NCBI RefSeq assembly: GCF_014839805.1
Contig: NC_051134.1
Span: 9,145,170 to 9,209,169 of the forward strand
Length of the DNA stretch: 64,000 nucleotides
DNA from: Manduca sexta
Lineage: Eukaryota > Arthropoda > Insecta > Lepidoptera > Sphingidae
Direction: 5' to 3'
Below, piece by piece: positions 38,201 through 48,544 of the stretch (positions are counted from its first letter, which is position 1; each line of letters starts with the position of its first letter). The position numbers were made by a program, and so were the translations under genes. The notes under the pieces are model-generated. The model saw only the letters and a program-made list of their open reading frames with translations, made no database searches and was not told the DNA's origin.

Positions 38201-41200
38201 GAAATATAATCGACGAGTAAATGCTGTAGTTTAACCTCTACCTGTCCATTAATGTTACAAACGCTTAGGTTAAGTTTTATATTAAATTACTGCATTTCCA
38301 AATACTCTGTTCTAAACTTTAACTACCTACATAAAATAAAAAACTTGATTTCATATCTGTTACAACACACTTTTCATAAAACATTTAGAAACGAGTTAAC
38401 ATTTCGGAAATAAAAAAAAATACCATCGTCAAATATTTGGAGCGAGGTCTACTTAATTTTCTCGGAATTTTGGTAGGCCCGACGTTCAAAGAATAATATT
38501 ATGTATGCGTATATCACTTCGTACCTCCTTTTATCTCAGTACGTGGGCATAAAATCATTTTCCTTGGCTCAAGACGGGTAATCAACAAATCTTATTAAGC
38601 TTTATATTACAGTATAATTGGAAGGTAATATTTATTTCGTTTCGGTTACTTCTTCTTGACTATGATGTAATTTGCGCCGATTTTAGTTATGTAATCTTGA
38701 CTTTATTTCCTATGGTCTAGTGGATGTCTGAATGGGCCATGGACCCGGTAGTTCTAAGATAGGGACCTTCTTTGAACATTTCTTTGATCCCAAGATTTCT
38801 GGTCGGGCAAGTCTTTATGTGGAACACAATTTGCGTGGGTCTGAATCTTCTAGAGAGTATTGAAGTCATATATGCGGTCGTAAAACACTACCATCTTCAT
38901 AATGTAACATGCTTATAAACTTTGAACTTTCGTGTCCAAATCGGAAATGGATTCCAGTTGAAAGATTTTTTAGGATTTGAAAGCACGGAGAGCTTTTGAA
39001 ATTAATGCTTTTCGTGAAATTGTAACTGTCATTTGCAACAGCGGTCTCATACGTAGTATTGGGTACTGTTACGCGTGTCGCGTCCATGCGGAAGATTCGG
39101 TTAGCGGTATTCATGTTGCACCAGCTATCACTGAAAAGCGATAGCCATGGCTATTGTATTAGGGTTTAGAATTCTGCGTTGCAAACTGAAGGTAACAGTT
39201 TAATTATTTAGAGTTCCTAATAAAGGTAAAGTCATGTAGCCAGGAGTCAAAATTGCCTTTTATGATGGGATTTTTAGTATTTTCATATTTTCATGTATTT
39301 ATCAGGACACTGACTGCGTATTATACGTTGCCTGGAAATAAGAGTTAATGCAGTTGATGTTTTGTAGGGCTAAAGGGTACTTAATGCTTCTAAAATTATG
39401 TTTGTATCCTAATGGACTTTACAAACAGACCTCTGGATCTATCTTAAGTTTTCTAACATTATTTTACCGGAGTTAGATTTCTTAGACAAGACGTACGTTG
39501 AGCAGGTAGCCGATCGATAAACCAAACAATATTTACAGCGTAAAAACATGTTGCGTCGACCCCTCTGTGGTACCTCTCTAGCCTTGCAAATATAGACAAT
39601 ACAGCCTACCTAAGTGGAGTGGGGTCCAATAGAATGTCGGCTGACAAGAGATGATTACCCCTTGGCAGTCGGTACAATTATACCGGCCCGTTAGAACCGG
39701 ACATACACAGGCTGATCTTGGAACGCGTTACACTTACGTGGGCCACTATGGTGGATTTTAACACCTTGTATACTAGTGGATATCCGAGTGGATATAAAAT
39801 ATATCCTACCATCAGCAAAAGCGCATTGCATGTGTTCATACCATGAGTCGGTATTATTTCCGACTATTATTGTAGACATTCTTTGTTTCGCAACGCAGTG
39901 AAGTTGGATACAGTATCAAATTGGGATCAACCTGTGTATATCCGGACTCAATCAGGCCGGCAATTGTGTCAAATGGTTAGGCATAATCCTCGTTCGTCAG
40001 TAGATAGTCTATCTGGTCCCCATTTCGTATACCATCAGCGTATTATCACTTGAGACCGTATAAAAATGATTAGTCTTGGATGCCGTTGTTTGGCTTTTTT
40101 AGGTGAGGAAAATCTCAGGACGTAGAAATGCATCCGTAGAAAAATAATTATAAGGCGATTGAGGGTTTGTATAGTTATTTGGATGTTTGTTACAAATTCT
40201 GTAAACAGCTCAATAGATTTGGATGAAGTTTGGCACACAAAACAGGTTCTGGATTAACGCACACTGTTCTTATTTCGAAAAAGTTACATAATAACATTCA
40301 CAAAACAGACTGAACACAGAAATCGACATTAACACGATTTTAAAGCATTAGTATTCGGCCCGAGTCGATAGCTTATCTGGGGTTGATGTAATTTGGGTTT
40401 CCGATTCCCATGCTAGGGTGGCCATGTTTGGAACGAAGGACAGACACATATTTATTTATTTATTGCAGTCTATTAACACTTATGCAAAACCAATAACATC
40501 ACTTAATTGTTACGACATTTTCATCACAATAATCAAGTTTTTAGACATAAACACACTGAAAATTATTTATTATTTATTATTTATTCCTTATTTCACGAGC
40601 CTATAAATGAACTGCTCTAAACTTTTTTTGTTTTTTTTCTTCTTACTTTATCATGTACTGTAGTCTTTACCCTACACTGATTGAAAAGAGCAACACCAGA
40701 GTTTCTTGCCCGTTCTTCTCTGGTGAAAACTGCTTTCCGAACTGGTGGTAGAGTTAATATTGACGGAATCTAAATAATGTATAACATTTTACAGATTCAA
40801 ATAAATCATTTCATTTCATTTAAAAAAGGCGTTTCTTAGTAATGATGATTGTTTGTAGCGGTATTTTTTATGGTAGAGTCAGTCTTAAGTCCGTTTTGCC
40901 TAAAGAATGAGATAGGCGGCATCACAAGAATATTTATAACAAAAATCGACGACAACCAACAATTTTGCTGAGTTTTTTTTGTAATTGCCATTCTCCTAAT
41001 AAATAACTTTCATGCACAATATTTTATATAGAGGTTACGCACCATGCATTGATAACGTAAATTTAATTGTCACCAGATCCAATTGCTCGTTTGACGATCT
41101 TAGTTTCAAAAACTGCAGAGCTGGTCACCCTAACTTGAATTTCGCTGCAAAAATTACGCCGGCCCGCAGAGATTTACGTTTGTCCAATTTGTTCACATAA

Positions 41201-44200
41201 TATATTTCGTATACGTGGAGGGTGAATCTTTTTAGACTTCTAGAATGCCATGTCTATGGTCTCGTGTGGTTATATTTATGACGTAGATTCAATTCCCAAG
41301 TTCAGCAATCGAAATTAATCCGTGTTTTGATGACATTCCGATGACAATCCTTTCTTTCTTTTCAATTACAGTTTAGTTAGTCTGATTGTGCTTGTTTGAG
41401 GATAATACTTTCCGCTGCATTCTACATCATCTTCATTCTTAAAAAAAAAATGAATATTACATATTTATAAATTATATTTCGTTTCAAGTCTGAAACCATA
41501 AAATTACTTGTAATGTTTTTATGTATGAATACAAATACTAAATTATTATTCTGCAGACGTTTAGATATTTTAGTAATTTTCACAGTAAGTAATCGATTTA
41601 TTTTTGATTCAATTTTTATTTAATTAAAATCCACGCTTAAACATTAATTACCTCATCTCACCCTGTATAACAAACGTATATTGTTCTGAGGCTGGAAGCG
41701 TTAATGTGTCATTCAAAGACAATGCACACCTTGCCGGTGCCAGAATGACGTTCAATCCGTATTGTGTTCGTACAAATGAGCTATAGATGAAATATGTATT
41801 GACGATGTCTTGAATTAAATTATATAAATGATTTCTTTTTTTATTCCGTTGTCTCTTATATCTATTCCATGGTTGTCTGTAAGAGATTGCCTTGTGCGAT
41901 AAGACCGCCCTTTGTACTTTTTGCTCTTTTCTTGTACTATTATTTTTGTCTCTGGTGTACAATGAAGTATAATAAATAAATTACTTATGCTTACGCGAAT
42001 GTGAGACATTGTAACCCCGTGACTATAAAGGCTGTAACATTCTAAACGTCAGAAGAAAATTATAATATAAAAATCGAGATAAAATCCGATAAATAGTTCT
42101 ATTGAAATTATACATGCATTTTTTATCTTGCAAAATTAATTTACCAAATAACTTTCACGTAGGCGGAGCCACGGGCAACACATAGGAACAAAGAATGAAA
42201 CTTTTATTACTCTTAGTTATTTTAAATGTAAAATGAAACAGTGAAAAACAAATACAAAAATGTATTTACCTATTTGGTGACATATTTTAAACATTTTAGA
42301 ACATAAAGTTGTATTTCCAATATTATAGTTGGAACAAGGTCGCATGTTCAACACATTGACCCATTTTCAGACTATTTTTCTTGATCCAATACGAATGGTA
42401 ACTTGTTTTTATAATTTGTTTCTCTAAAACAGCTTAGAGTATTTCCAGTATTCTATATTTGGAACTATCAATATTTGTCGGTATAGCTTATTAGATTACT
42501 AGATTTCCTCATTGATTTTGGATTTTTAAAGGTACTGAGTGTTAGGAAACAAATAGTGAAATAGAGATTGAAATAAGACTATTTTTGGGATTTCCTCGCG
42601 GTTCATTATATTATGATTTTCTCCGACGTTTAGAAGACTGCAACCTTCTCGGTTCCCCCCGTGACCATGAAAGCTGCAAAATTTTTATTTAATGTCTTAT
42701 ATTCGCGTGAAATTTGGAAATCATAGTATAACAGACGTTTTTTACCTTTGGGTTCGGTTTCATTTAAGATGGAAAATATGTTCCTCATTCTGCCAATAGA
42801 AGCGGTGTTTGGGAAAGCGATCTAACAAATATCCTGCTAACAAACATATAAAAAATTTACTAAATCCTAATTTATTTAAAACCCGTAGCCCGTTCTACCA
42901 CTTCTACGTAGGTTCTACGTACATCTTCTACGTACCATTACTTACTTACATATCTAGGTTGTTCCTTAAGATTGGAATTCGTGCTTGATCAGGCATCAAA
43001 GAGATTTCTCGTACATAGACGGAACCTAATCACACGGCTTCCTTTTTTAGTAATTTTATTTTTATTATGTAAACGGGAAAGTGCGTCACCTGGTGGTAAG
43101 TAATTCCTACAACCCGTAACCATATGGTTAGTTGCATACATGATTATTATGGTAGCTTGGGTTATCGGTGGATATTACTTAACATAATATGCTTATTTGT
43201 TGGCCGTCATATAATCCAAATTAATAACTCACTGTTGGGATCTTCTACCACTAAAAGTAACCCTTAACCCATCATACTATCAAAGGGCGGCTTACAACAA
43301 TATAACTTCGCAGTTCAGTGAATTATTTTAGGATTATCGGTAACAAATATCAAGAAATTGAGCAGTGACGTCAGGAGCCCATTATGCATTATTGGTCATC
43401 TGTTTGTTTGGAATCTTGGAGGATCGCCAGCGCGGCTTTATATGAATAATGATTCCATTCCGCCCAATGGCTATTATGTTAAATCCGCCATACATCTTGA
43501 AATTTGTCCGAAAATGCATTTATTGATTTAGTTCCGATTGCCTTGTCTTACTTTATGGTAGTTTGAAATCTTCTTTATGACCATCCAGGAATATTGAGAC
43601 GGCTGCATTTAATTTTGGTTGTGGTAAAGTCTGTGCTATATTAGTTTTGTACTGAAGCGGCAATGTGTTTCTACTGGGTATAATAAGTACAATAAGTATA
43701 ATCTTTACTATTATATAAATCTGAAGAGATTGTTTTTTTAAACACGCAAATCTTTAAGGCTACTCCGATTTTGCGATTTTTTACCAGAGCAAATTTTTAC
43801 TTGAGATTCGTTGCTCTCTATTGTATTTATCGTCCCTTATTGCATTAGCATATTATAGTTTTGTATTACCAAAAAAAATAGGGTATGCAGAGAAGGTAAA
43901 ATGTTATAAATATACAGTCAGAATTTTTGTTTATAATAAATGTAATTAACAAAGATTATATGAAGTGTAATTTTTTATATAAGTCCTGCATAAATTATGG
44001 ATACAACACGTAGTAAGTAACAAATACTATGTAGATGATACGTCAGTTTGAGGTTCATCAATGAATACTAAATGTGCATAAGAGATGATAATTTAATGCA
44101 TGACAGTAACAAATACTTACAATTATCAAGTTGTATGAATTGACTAATGGACGCTAGAAAACTAACATTATTAATAATCGTAACTTCTAACCATTTCCGT

Positions 44201-46788
44201 TTTTTAGGGATAGTTAGTTATGTCAAACATCGTATTTTTTATGTCAAATATATGTTTAGATTATGATTGTAAATTAAAAAGTAGTAATGTATACTGACTA
44301 ATTTAAAGCGAGTTACTATATCAAATATTTGATCCCTAATCCAGTCATGAACAAATATTTTTTTATACAACGATTTTGGCCTATGAATGATCCCAATATT
44401 GTTATTTATTACTTAAGAAAAGAATTAAATTTGGTTTTTTTTTTTTTTTTTTAAATTATTATTTTATTTTTATGCAGTTTAGTTTAGTCAAGTTAATAAA
44501 AAACAAATAACATTATGTGATGTCATAGTCAACATATAACTTATATATTTGTACGCTGACGCTACAGCAAAACATAGTGAACAAATTATGTATTTCTATA
44601 ACACATGTAAACTGCTTACAAATAAATAATTTGATTTGATTTTACAAATCAACGACGAGATGAGCAAGCTCGTCTGATTTACTGCTACTGTTTAAGTGAT
44701 ACCTTAAACAGTAGCATTACCACCAAGTCCAACACTGAATTACAGAGCATTGCACTTAGCTCGTCACCCCATACAAAAACATGGAGCAGAAAATAACGTT
44801 ATGTAATACTGAGCGACCGATCGCCCGACCAGTCCGGCGACGAGTCGACACGACAACGGAATTTTAAAACACAAGTTCCTTCAGAACAACTTCTGTAAGC
44901 TACACTCGAGAATATTAAGCCTTGGAACTTGGTAATTTCAACTAGGCACTCGCAATGTCGGATTTTCGTTTCTGAACATTGGTTGTTTAAAGAATTTGGC
45001 GCAATTTGTTTAGGCATGACATGCGGCAATTTTACAGTCAATATAGGAATCTTTGTTTAGGCTGTTTTCACATGAAAATGAAATGGGGAATACTGACATT
45101 ATGCAATAGACCAAAGGCATTGTAATGAAACTATTTTACGGATTTTTCGCGTTTTTTTTATATTCTTTTTTTTATTTTCTTTCGACGTTTCAAAGACTTT
45201 GCCTACCTCATGGTCACGGGGGGACTGAGATGTTGGTCGTTCAAAAAGTCAGTTACAATATCTACCTACATTTTACAATTACAAAAAGTTCAAATTTATT
45301 TTAGCAACTGACTGTTTTTAGGCTTCGAAACATCGGAAGAAAATTATAATATAAAAAAACCGCGAAAAACTGTAAATAGTTTTATTTCAATGTCTAACAT
45401 TCGCGTAAACATAAAAATCATGACAAAAAGTATAATTTAATTGGTAAGATTCGTCCAATTACCACCACTGTATTTATACTTAACTTTGCTTAGGTTCTGG
45501 AAATATTAAGCGAATTATAACAAGCTCTTTAAGACGATTTTTTAAAACAGAGGTACCACCTCAGCCGTATCGTATACCCACTCATTTGTCTCTACCACTT
45601 CAAAATATGCCGAAGTTCAGATCGATAGTCTTCAGACGACCTTCGCAATGTCATCTGGCTGAGTTAAAGTGCTTCTGTTAATCGAAAAGCGGAAGCAACT
45701 AATTGCTTCCCTACGCCTAGCTATTTATATCTCGCGTGATACTCGGGGGCTAAATAGAAGTGATATAAAGAACTCTAAGTCTTAATAGTTTCAAGCCTTT
45801 TGTAAAGGTTAGAGTGTGTAAAACTATCTCTTTCATCAGGTTTCTTTAACGTTTCTGATGGTAGATTAGCCCGGCAAGTTCTTGCGGCAATGTATTGAAT
45901 AAGAACTTCTAGATCCATTTATACTAGCGGTCAATTTTAATAATTCTATACGTATAGCTCTTGCAATAAGTTTTGCGTGATCAAAAACTTGGTATCAGCT
46001 TCTCCTGTTTGTTTACACTGTAAAAGTCACTTATGGAAGTCAACTGCAACTTTTCTTGCTAATCTGAACCTTTCTTTAGACTATTGGGTATTATTTCCAG
46101 GTTAACCATATAGAAATATTTATATACTACATTCCCGCTTTTGAACTGCCATGTGAAATTGGGTGTCGTGACAACCCTGAATTTGAATGTACTAAAGGCC
46201 ATAAGCTAAGGCTGGTAAGTGCTTGAATTGTTTCTCAGGTTAGGCATCATTTTGGATGTACTTTGCAAAAGGAGTGTTGCGTTGACCTAATATTGTTCTG
46301 TATGTACTATGTTCCTTTGATATTATTCATAATTGACGTTTTTCGTTGCAATTACGCCATTAATTACACTAACTCCTGCGCAAGACCATAGGAAGACAGG
46401 GGTGACTGAAAACCAGCGCTGATCTAAACTCTGGTTTCGGTCAGCACATGCTCAGTCATTTCATTCTTTTACTTATATTATGTTTGCTTAAATCTGTTGT
46501 ATTATTTGTTAATTTAAAGGCAATAAATTAATTTATTATTATTAACTAAAGACAACAAGAAGGTAGGGTGGCCAAGCTGTTTATGATAAGTCGTGGTGCT
46601 TTATATGGCTAAAAGAACTGACCTGAAATATTAATCCGTTCCTCATCGTAGTAGTCAAGGTTGTGAGCTAGCTCGTCCTCGTCGTCTGGTAGCAGCGGCT
46701 CGTCCGCAGGCGCGTCAGGCCGGCGGCGGGTCGTGTTCGGCGCGCCGGTCACTGCCACCGCCCACACCACCAGCAGCACCACCTCCAT
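23216..46788 (-). CDS. Single-pass membrane protein with two six-cysteine (EGF/EB-like) modules
   Basis: Assembled from seven minus-strand exons: 46788-46623, 29471-29328, 28859-28698, 28132-27956, 27874-27719, 24461-24235, 23293-23216. They total 1110 bases (369 aa) without a frame break; the first five introns are phase 1 and the last is phase 0. Order in the protein: signal peptide (1-16), acidic stretch with sequons at N18 and N53, cysteine module 1 (C65-C101), module 2 (C111-C155), transmembrane segment about 168-190, then a cytoplasmic tail rich in Ser, Arg and Gly with a charged helical stretch (about 290-310) and many SP/RxxS sites. The layout is that of a type I cell-surface protein. 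I cannot name a family member or ligand. Extra exons may exist in intron 5; the model is inferred from sequence alone. Confidence 0.8.
24235..24461 (-). CDS. Membrane-protein gene, coding exon 6 (charged tail)
   Basis: 227 bases: acceptor CCACACAG, donor TCT|GTATGT in phase 0. Encodes a serine run, a charged helical stretch (KRWEREREQKERRQ) and a proline/serine motif (TPSPRSP). If the donor is not used, the frame stops after nine more codons (TGA at 24211-24213), giving a possible alternative C-terminus. Confidence 0.8.
24462..27718 (-). other. Intron 5 of the membrane-protein gene, with GC-rich patches
   Basis: A 3.26-kb interval between the tail exons. Three GC-rich patches (about 25446-25560, 26395-26520, 26930-27150) stand out from AT-rich surroundings and could be alternative exons. 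The direct splice 27719 to 24461 is frame-consistent without them. Confidence 0.5.
27719..27874 (-). CDS. Membrane-protein gene, coding exon 5 (Ser/Arg/Gly-rich tail)
   Basis: 156 bases, very GC-rich. Acceptor is GGGAGCAG; the chosen donor is CAG|GTGCGG at 27718, which keeps phase 1 and joins exon 6 in frame. It encodes ASSRASSR-type repeats and a run of seven glycines. The frame stays open well past this donor, with other possible donors (GCA|GTAAGG, AAAG|GTGAAC), so the 3' edge is the least certain point of the model. Confidence 0.65.
27956..28132 (-). CDS. Membrane-protein gene, coding exon 4 (transmembrane)
   Basis: 177 bases, phase 1 at both ends: acceptor TTTTAG, donor ACTG|GTAACA. Encodes a short membrane-proximal stretch, a hydrophobic span of about 22 residues (TLLGVASGIFVLAGLLCMVL then HLY) and a following basic segment (TKARYH), which fits the positive-inside rule for a type I protein. 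Confidence 0.88.
28698..28859 (-). CDS. Membrane-protein gene, coding exon 3 (cysteine module 2)
   Basis: 162 bases, phase 1 at both ends: acceptor CTTTCAG, donor GAAG|GTACTT. Encodes residues 104-157 with cysteines spaced C-x5-C-x8-C-x8-C-x-C-x17-C. The CQCEPGYH stretch is the usual C-terminal half of an EGF-like fold. Confidence 0.9.
28938..29040. repeat. Fragment of dispersed repeat family L
   Basis: Contains TAAGTAGAGTGGGGT and CGATACAATTATGTC, shared with the longer copies at 39585, 50526 and 60245. Confidence 0.45.
29052..29297 (-). mobile_element. tRNA-headed SINE, family A (decayed)
   Basis: Reads in reverse: on the plus strand CGAAGGGGTAGGC, then GACTCCGGGCTGATA, then the B-box complement AGATTCGAATACGGGAC. 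Older than the copies at 52-63 kb. It lies in the intron between the two cysteine-module exons. Confidence 0.65.
29328..29471 (-). CDS. Membrane-protein gene, coding exon 2 (cysteine module 1)
   Basis: 144 bases, phase 1 at both ends: acceptor TTCCAG, donor AAAC|GTACGT. Encodes residues 56-103 with six cysteines spaced C-x3-C-x8-C-x6-C-x-C-x13-C, a compact disulphide module of EGF or EB type. A symmetric 1-1 exon holding one whole module is the classic layout for shuffled extracellular domains. Confidence 0.88.
29565..29890 (+). repeat. Dispersed repeat family K, copy 1
   Basis: Holds TGATGGTAAGCGATACGACC, AAAGTATTGTTTGGTATTCC and TATGTCCAGTAGTTACACTG. Related copies: 54765-54940 (+) and 56345-56640 (-). 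Typical of a frequent lepidopteran interspersed repeat; short open frames in it are not genes. Confidence 0.6.
32514..32622 (-). mobile_element. SINE family A, 3' fragment
   Basis: Only the 3' part is present on the minus strand: plus-strand TTATCTCCGAAGGGATAGGC and TCTCATTATGTCATAACGGG. The tRNA-like head is missing. Confidence 0.55.
34050..34445 (+). repeat. Dispersed repeat with CAAGTGC head and GGTACGAAGCCC tail
   Basis: Begins near GACAAGTGCTAGTTGGATTC and ends TTTTGAGGTACGAAGCCCTA, with AAATTTCATGATTATACGTC inside and a GACAGACAGACAGG stretch near the end. This is the general form of a repeat frequent in Lepidoptera. The open frame at 34174-34368 lies within it and is not a gene. Confidence 0.55.
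34489..34532 (-). mobile_element. SINE family B, short fragment
   Basis: The plus strand reads GAGAGGGTTAAAGCCTTACT then CCACCACGCTGGAC, matching the minus-strand body of the copy at 58441-58774. Confidence 0.4.
36990..37110. promoter_or_regulatory. GC-rich patch with a perfect NFI-type site
   Basis: TTGGC-TGGTG-GCCAA at 37039-37053 matches the nuclear factor I palindrome exactly. Two more half-site-like GCCA motifs and the palindrome CAGGCGCCTG lie within the next 30 bases. Function is inferred from the motif only; a minus-strand open frame here is not recognised. Confidence 0.2.
37625..37733 (+). mobile_element. SINE family B, 3' fragment
   Basis: Carries AGTAAAGGAGGTCCGTGCCC then AGCAGTGGGACAGTATATA and GGTCTGATATTAATTA, the conserved 3' end of the family. 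Confidence 0.6.
38700..38890 (+). repeat. Third SINE-like family, remnant
   Basis: GGTCTAGTGGATGTCTGAAT resembles a tRNA-type A-box region and TGCGGTCGTAAAAC is a possible 3' end. A similar ending (TGCGGCCGGTCATAAAA) closes the stretch 48408-48543. Decayed; assignment tentative. Confidence 0.35.
39585..39890. repeat. Dispersed repeat family L, copy 1
   Basis: Conserved blocks AAGTGGAGTGGGGT, GTTAGAACCGGACATACACA and CTTACGTGGGCCACTATGG, then a TATCCTACCATCAGCAAAA end. Full-length relatives at 50526-50755 and 60245-60480. Confidence 0.6.
40658..40832 (+). mobile_element. 3' end of a non-LTR retrotransposon
   Basis: GAAAAGAGCAACACCAGAGT, TTCTTGCCCGTTCTTCTCTG and GAACTGGTGGTAGAGTTAAT, followed by an (ATTTC)n-type tail (CATTTCATTTCATTT). 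The block order matches a widespread insect LINE 3' end as I recall it. The element is 5'-truncated. Confidence 0.6.
41991..42109. mobile_element. Foldback MITE, short copy
   Basis: TTACGCGAATGTGAGACATT at the left and ATCGAGATAAAATCCGATAA at the right match the two ends of the 14.1-kb copy; the middle is largely deleted. Confidence 0.5.
42150..42185. mobile_element. Decayed Helitron 3' end
   Basis: GGCGGAGCCACGGGCAACA and the following CATAG resemble the terminal hairpin and CTAG end of the Helitron at 56951-57830. Confidence 0.3.
42592..42712. mobile_element. Foldback MITE, short copy
   Basis: CTCGCGGTTCATTATATTAT with TTTTCTCCGACGTTTAGAAG and, at the right, GTCTTATATTCGCGTGAAAT. Same family as the copies at 14100 and 45120. 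Confidence 0.5.
44435..44452. repeat. Poly(T) run of 18
   Basis: Eighteen uninterrupted T. It may be the tail of a minus-strand retrocopy, but no element body was identified next to it. Confidence 0.7.
44683..44716. repeat. Perfect 14-bp hairpin
   Basis: TGCTACTGTTTAAG (44683-44696) and its exact complement CTTAAACAGTAGCA (44703-44716) flank a 6-base loop. A weaker 6-bp hairpin (GACGAG/CTCGTC, 44654-44674) stands just before it. No flanking stem of microRNA-precursor length was seen. Confidence 0.6.
45120..45412. mobile_element. Foldback MITE, copy 2
   Basis: TGAAACTATTTTACGGATTT at the left is inverted as CTGTAAATAGTTTTATTTCA at the right, which runs on into ATTCGCGTAAAC. The centre again has TGAGATGTTGGTCGTTC and ACAATATCTACCTACATTTT. 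The best preserved copy in the window besides 14100-14371. Confidence 0.7.
46623..46788 (-). CDS. Membrane-protein gene, coding exon 1 (signal peptide)
   Basis: Starts at ATG 46788-46786 and gives a hydrophobic stretch (MEVVLLVVWAVAVTGA) typical of a signal peptide, probably cut after Ala16. An Asp/Glu-rich segment and two N-glycosylation sequons follow. The exon ends in phase 1 at CAG|GTCAGT. An in-frame GTG lies 9 codons upstream, but a probable acceptor (TTATAG, exon from about 46820) stands before it, so a separate 5'UTR exon is expected farther right. Confidence 0.8.
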
Positions 46789-46919
46789 GACGACATCACC
46801 GCGTGTACAACGCACGACTGCTATAATATATTATGATATTTTATTTTTCTATTAGGAACTTGCAGGGGCTGTAACAAATAACAAAGTGCATGATAGCCTA
46901 GTCAGAAATAAAATAACTG

Positions 46920-47060
46920 TGGCCAAGATCTGCTGGTTCCAGACCCGCCGCACACACCTCTGACTTTTCGAAGGTAGGTAAATAAATAAAATAACGAGAA
47001 GGAAACATCGTGAGGGGACCAATATAAATTACACTTCCCATAAGAATTTAGATAGTATGT
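46920..47060 (+). mobile_element. SINE family B, partial
   Basis: GCACACACCTCTGACTTTTC followed, after a gap, by AAGGAAACATCGTGAGG, both part of the family body. Lies just upstream of the membrane-protein gene's first coding exon. Confidence 0.4.
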
Positions 47061-47099
47061 GAAGTTTGCCCACCAGTGGTCTACCACTGGCCACTTTTA

Positions 47100-48140
47100 A
47101 AGCCTTAATCTATTAAGGCCTTAAAATTTGAAATATTTGAAAATTAAAAAATTTAAAAATATATTTGAAAAGGACAATGCCCAAAACCAGGCTATCTTTG
47201 CGTCAATCATGCGTCTTAACCAAATAACCATGTAAAATCATAATTTTAATTATTACTTCATTTGTATTTATTTCAGCCATGAGCAAATAGGGGTTTTAAA
47301 GATATGAAAAAAAAAAGTTGTTTAATTGTTGCAAATCAAACACCGGATAATTTACTGCCAATATGGCGAATTGATACCAATTTATAACAAATTCCCCTTT
47401 TAAATGGAATAAAAAAGTTAATATGCACAATAAATATGCTTGTATTTGAATCTATACTTAATATGTGGATTAAATATATTATTCGTTAAACAAAAATATT
47501 GTTATAAAAATATATTTTACTTAATAATTATAACCAAACTCCAAATAGCTGGTAAAAAAGATAAAATATTAATCCTTCTAAAAACAAACAAATGGCGACT
47601 TGTAGTTACTTGCAATGACAGAAATACTAAAAGTCAGCTAAAACATGTCTGGACTTTATTTTTAATTAAATGAATATATGGGTACTGATTTTTATTACAC
47701 TGGCAACTGAAATTAATGACATTTTGACACTAGATTTGTCTGAATGAAAATTTTCATTATTAAAATATTTTACTCAAGATCCAGAGTGTTATTCTTATGT
47801 ATTTTAACGTTGAGTCGAGAAATTCACTGTTCAGAAACAAGGTGTATAGTGTGTGTTCCGAACTTTGAGACGGAAGGCTTTTAGTTAGCAACACAAAGTC
47901 GTCTAGAACCTAGACCCAGGACAGTTAATCGAGACGACATATTCCGGCGGCGAATTAACTGCACCATTGCGATGCCACAGCAACGATAATTATATTTCTC
48001 AGACAAGCTATCCAATTTGTAAGTTATGTAGATTATTATTAACCGACCTACAATGTGGGAAAAATCTTGCAAAAACTAAAGAACACAGTTTAACAATAAT
48101 AATAATCTGAACATGTTTACTCAACTTCTACATTATATTT
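47100..48140. other. Non-coding stretch upstream of the membrane-protein gene
   Basis: AT-rich. The promoter and any 5'UTR exon of the minus-strand gene should lie in this direction, but no convincing core promoter could be picked out. Confidence 0.4.
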
Positions 48141-48143
48141 CAG

Positions 48144-48290
48144 GTTTCAAGGCTGGAATGAATTTGTGCTGCCTGCTGGAGAGCAGTTAATAGAGAGGTT
48201 TACAGACAACAACTGCAGCACTGCAAGAAGTCATTCACTCACTTCAGCAGTATTATAAGCGTGTTGCGGCCGCATCAAGTTCTTGTCTGT
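48144..48290. other. Exon-like patch, strand undecided
   Basis: On the plus strand a TATATTTCAG acceptor leads into 37 open codons ending in TAA (48256-48258). On the minus strand the same patch has a GTGAGT donor after GCTGAA and a NotI-like GCGGCCGC, so it could equally be a 5'UTR exon of the membrane-protein gene 1.4 kb away. The sequence does not settle this. Confidence 0.25.
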
Positions 48291-48407
48291 TTTCTGGGAA
48301 GCCATATCTATCATAAATACACATCTATATAAAAATATACATCGGATTTCGTATTTCTTGTTTTATTTTTATTTTCCTATGATAAGTAACTATTAGTCTA
48401 ATTAGGC

Positions 48408-48543
48408 TGTGGAGTTAGTTCCTGGGTTCCTGTTCGATTTCCAGGCCAAGCAACATTTTATCTCGGTGTTTCTGACATGACTTGCCTGGGATCGGAATCC
48501 TCCAAAGAGGGTTGGCATCAGGCATGCGGCCGGTCATAAAAAC
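48408..48543 (+). repeat. Third SINE-like family, remnant
   Basis: CCTGTTCGATTTCCAGG looks like a worn B box and CATGCGGCCGGTCATAAAA a 3' end, parallel to 38700-38890. Confidence 0.35.
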
Positions 48544-48544
48544 T

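Larger units (their letters stand above)
29472..46622 (-). other. 17-kb first coding intron of the membrane-protein gene
   Basis: Bounded by donor CAG|GTCAGT (46622) and acceptor TTCCAG (29472). It holds SINEs, foldback elements and other dispersed repeats, listed separately. No nested gene with coding character was found. The parts not listed (about 29890-32510, 32625-34049, 34535-36990, 37735-38700, 38890-39580, 39890-40655, 40835-41990, 42715-43700, 43800-44430, 45415-46620) show nothing I can support. Confidence 0.7.

Noticed and set aside
38866..39114. 82-codon minus-strand frame with an ATG
   Set aside because: No domain, no coding composition, and it overlaps a SINE-like remnant at one end.
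46789..46815. Nine-codon N-terminal extension of the membrane protein starting at a GTG
   Set aside because: GTG is not a normal nuclear start; the ATG at 46788-46786 begins a clean signal peptide.
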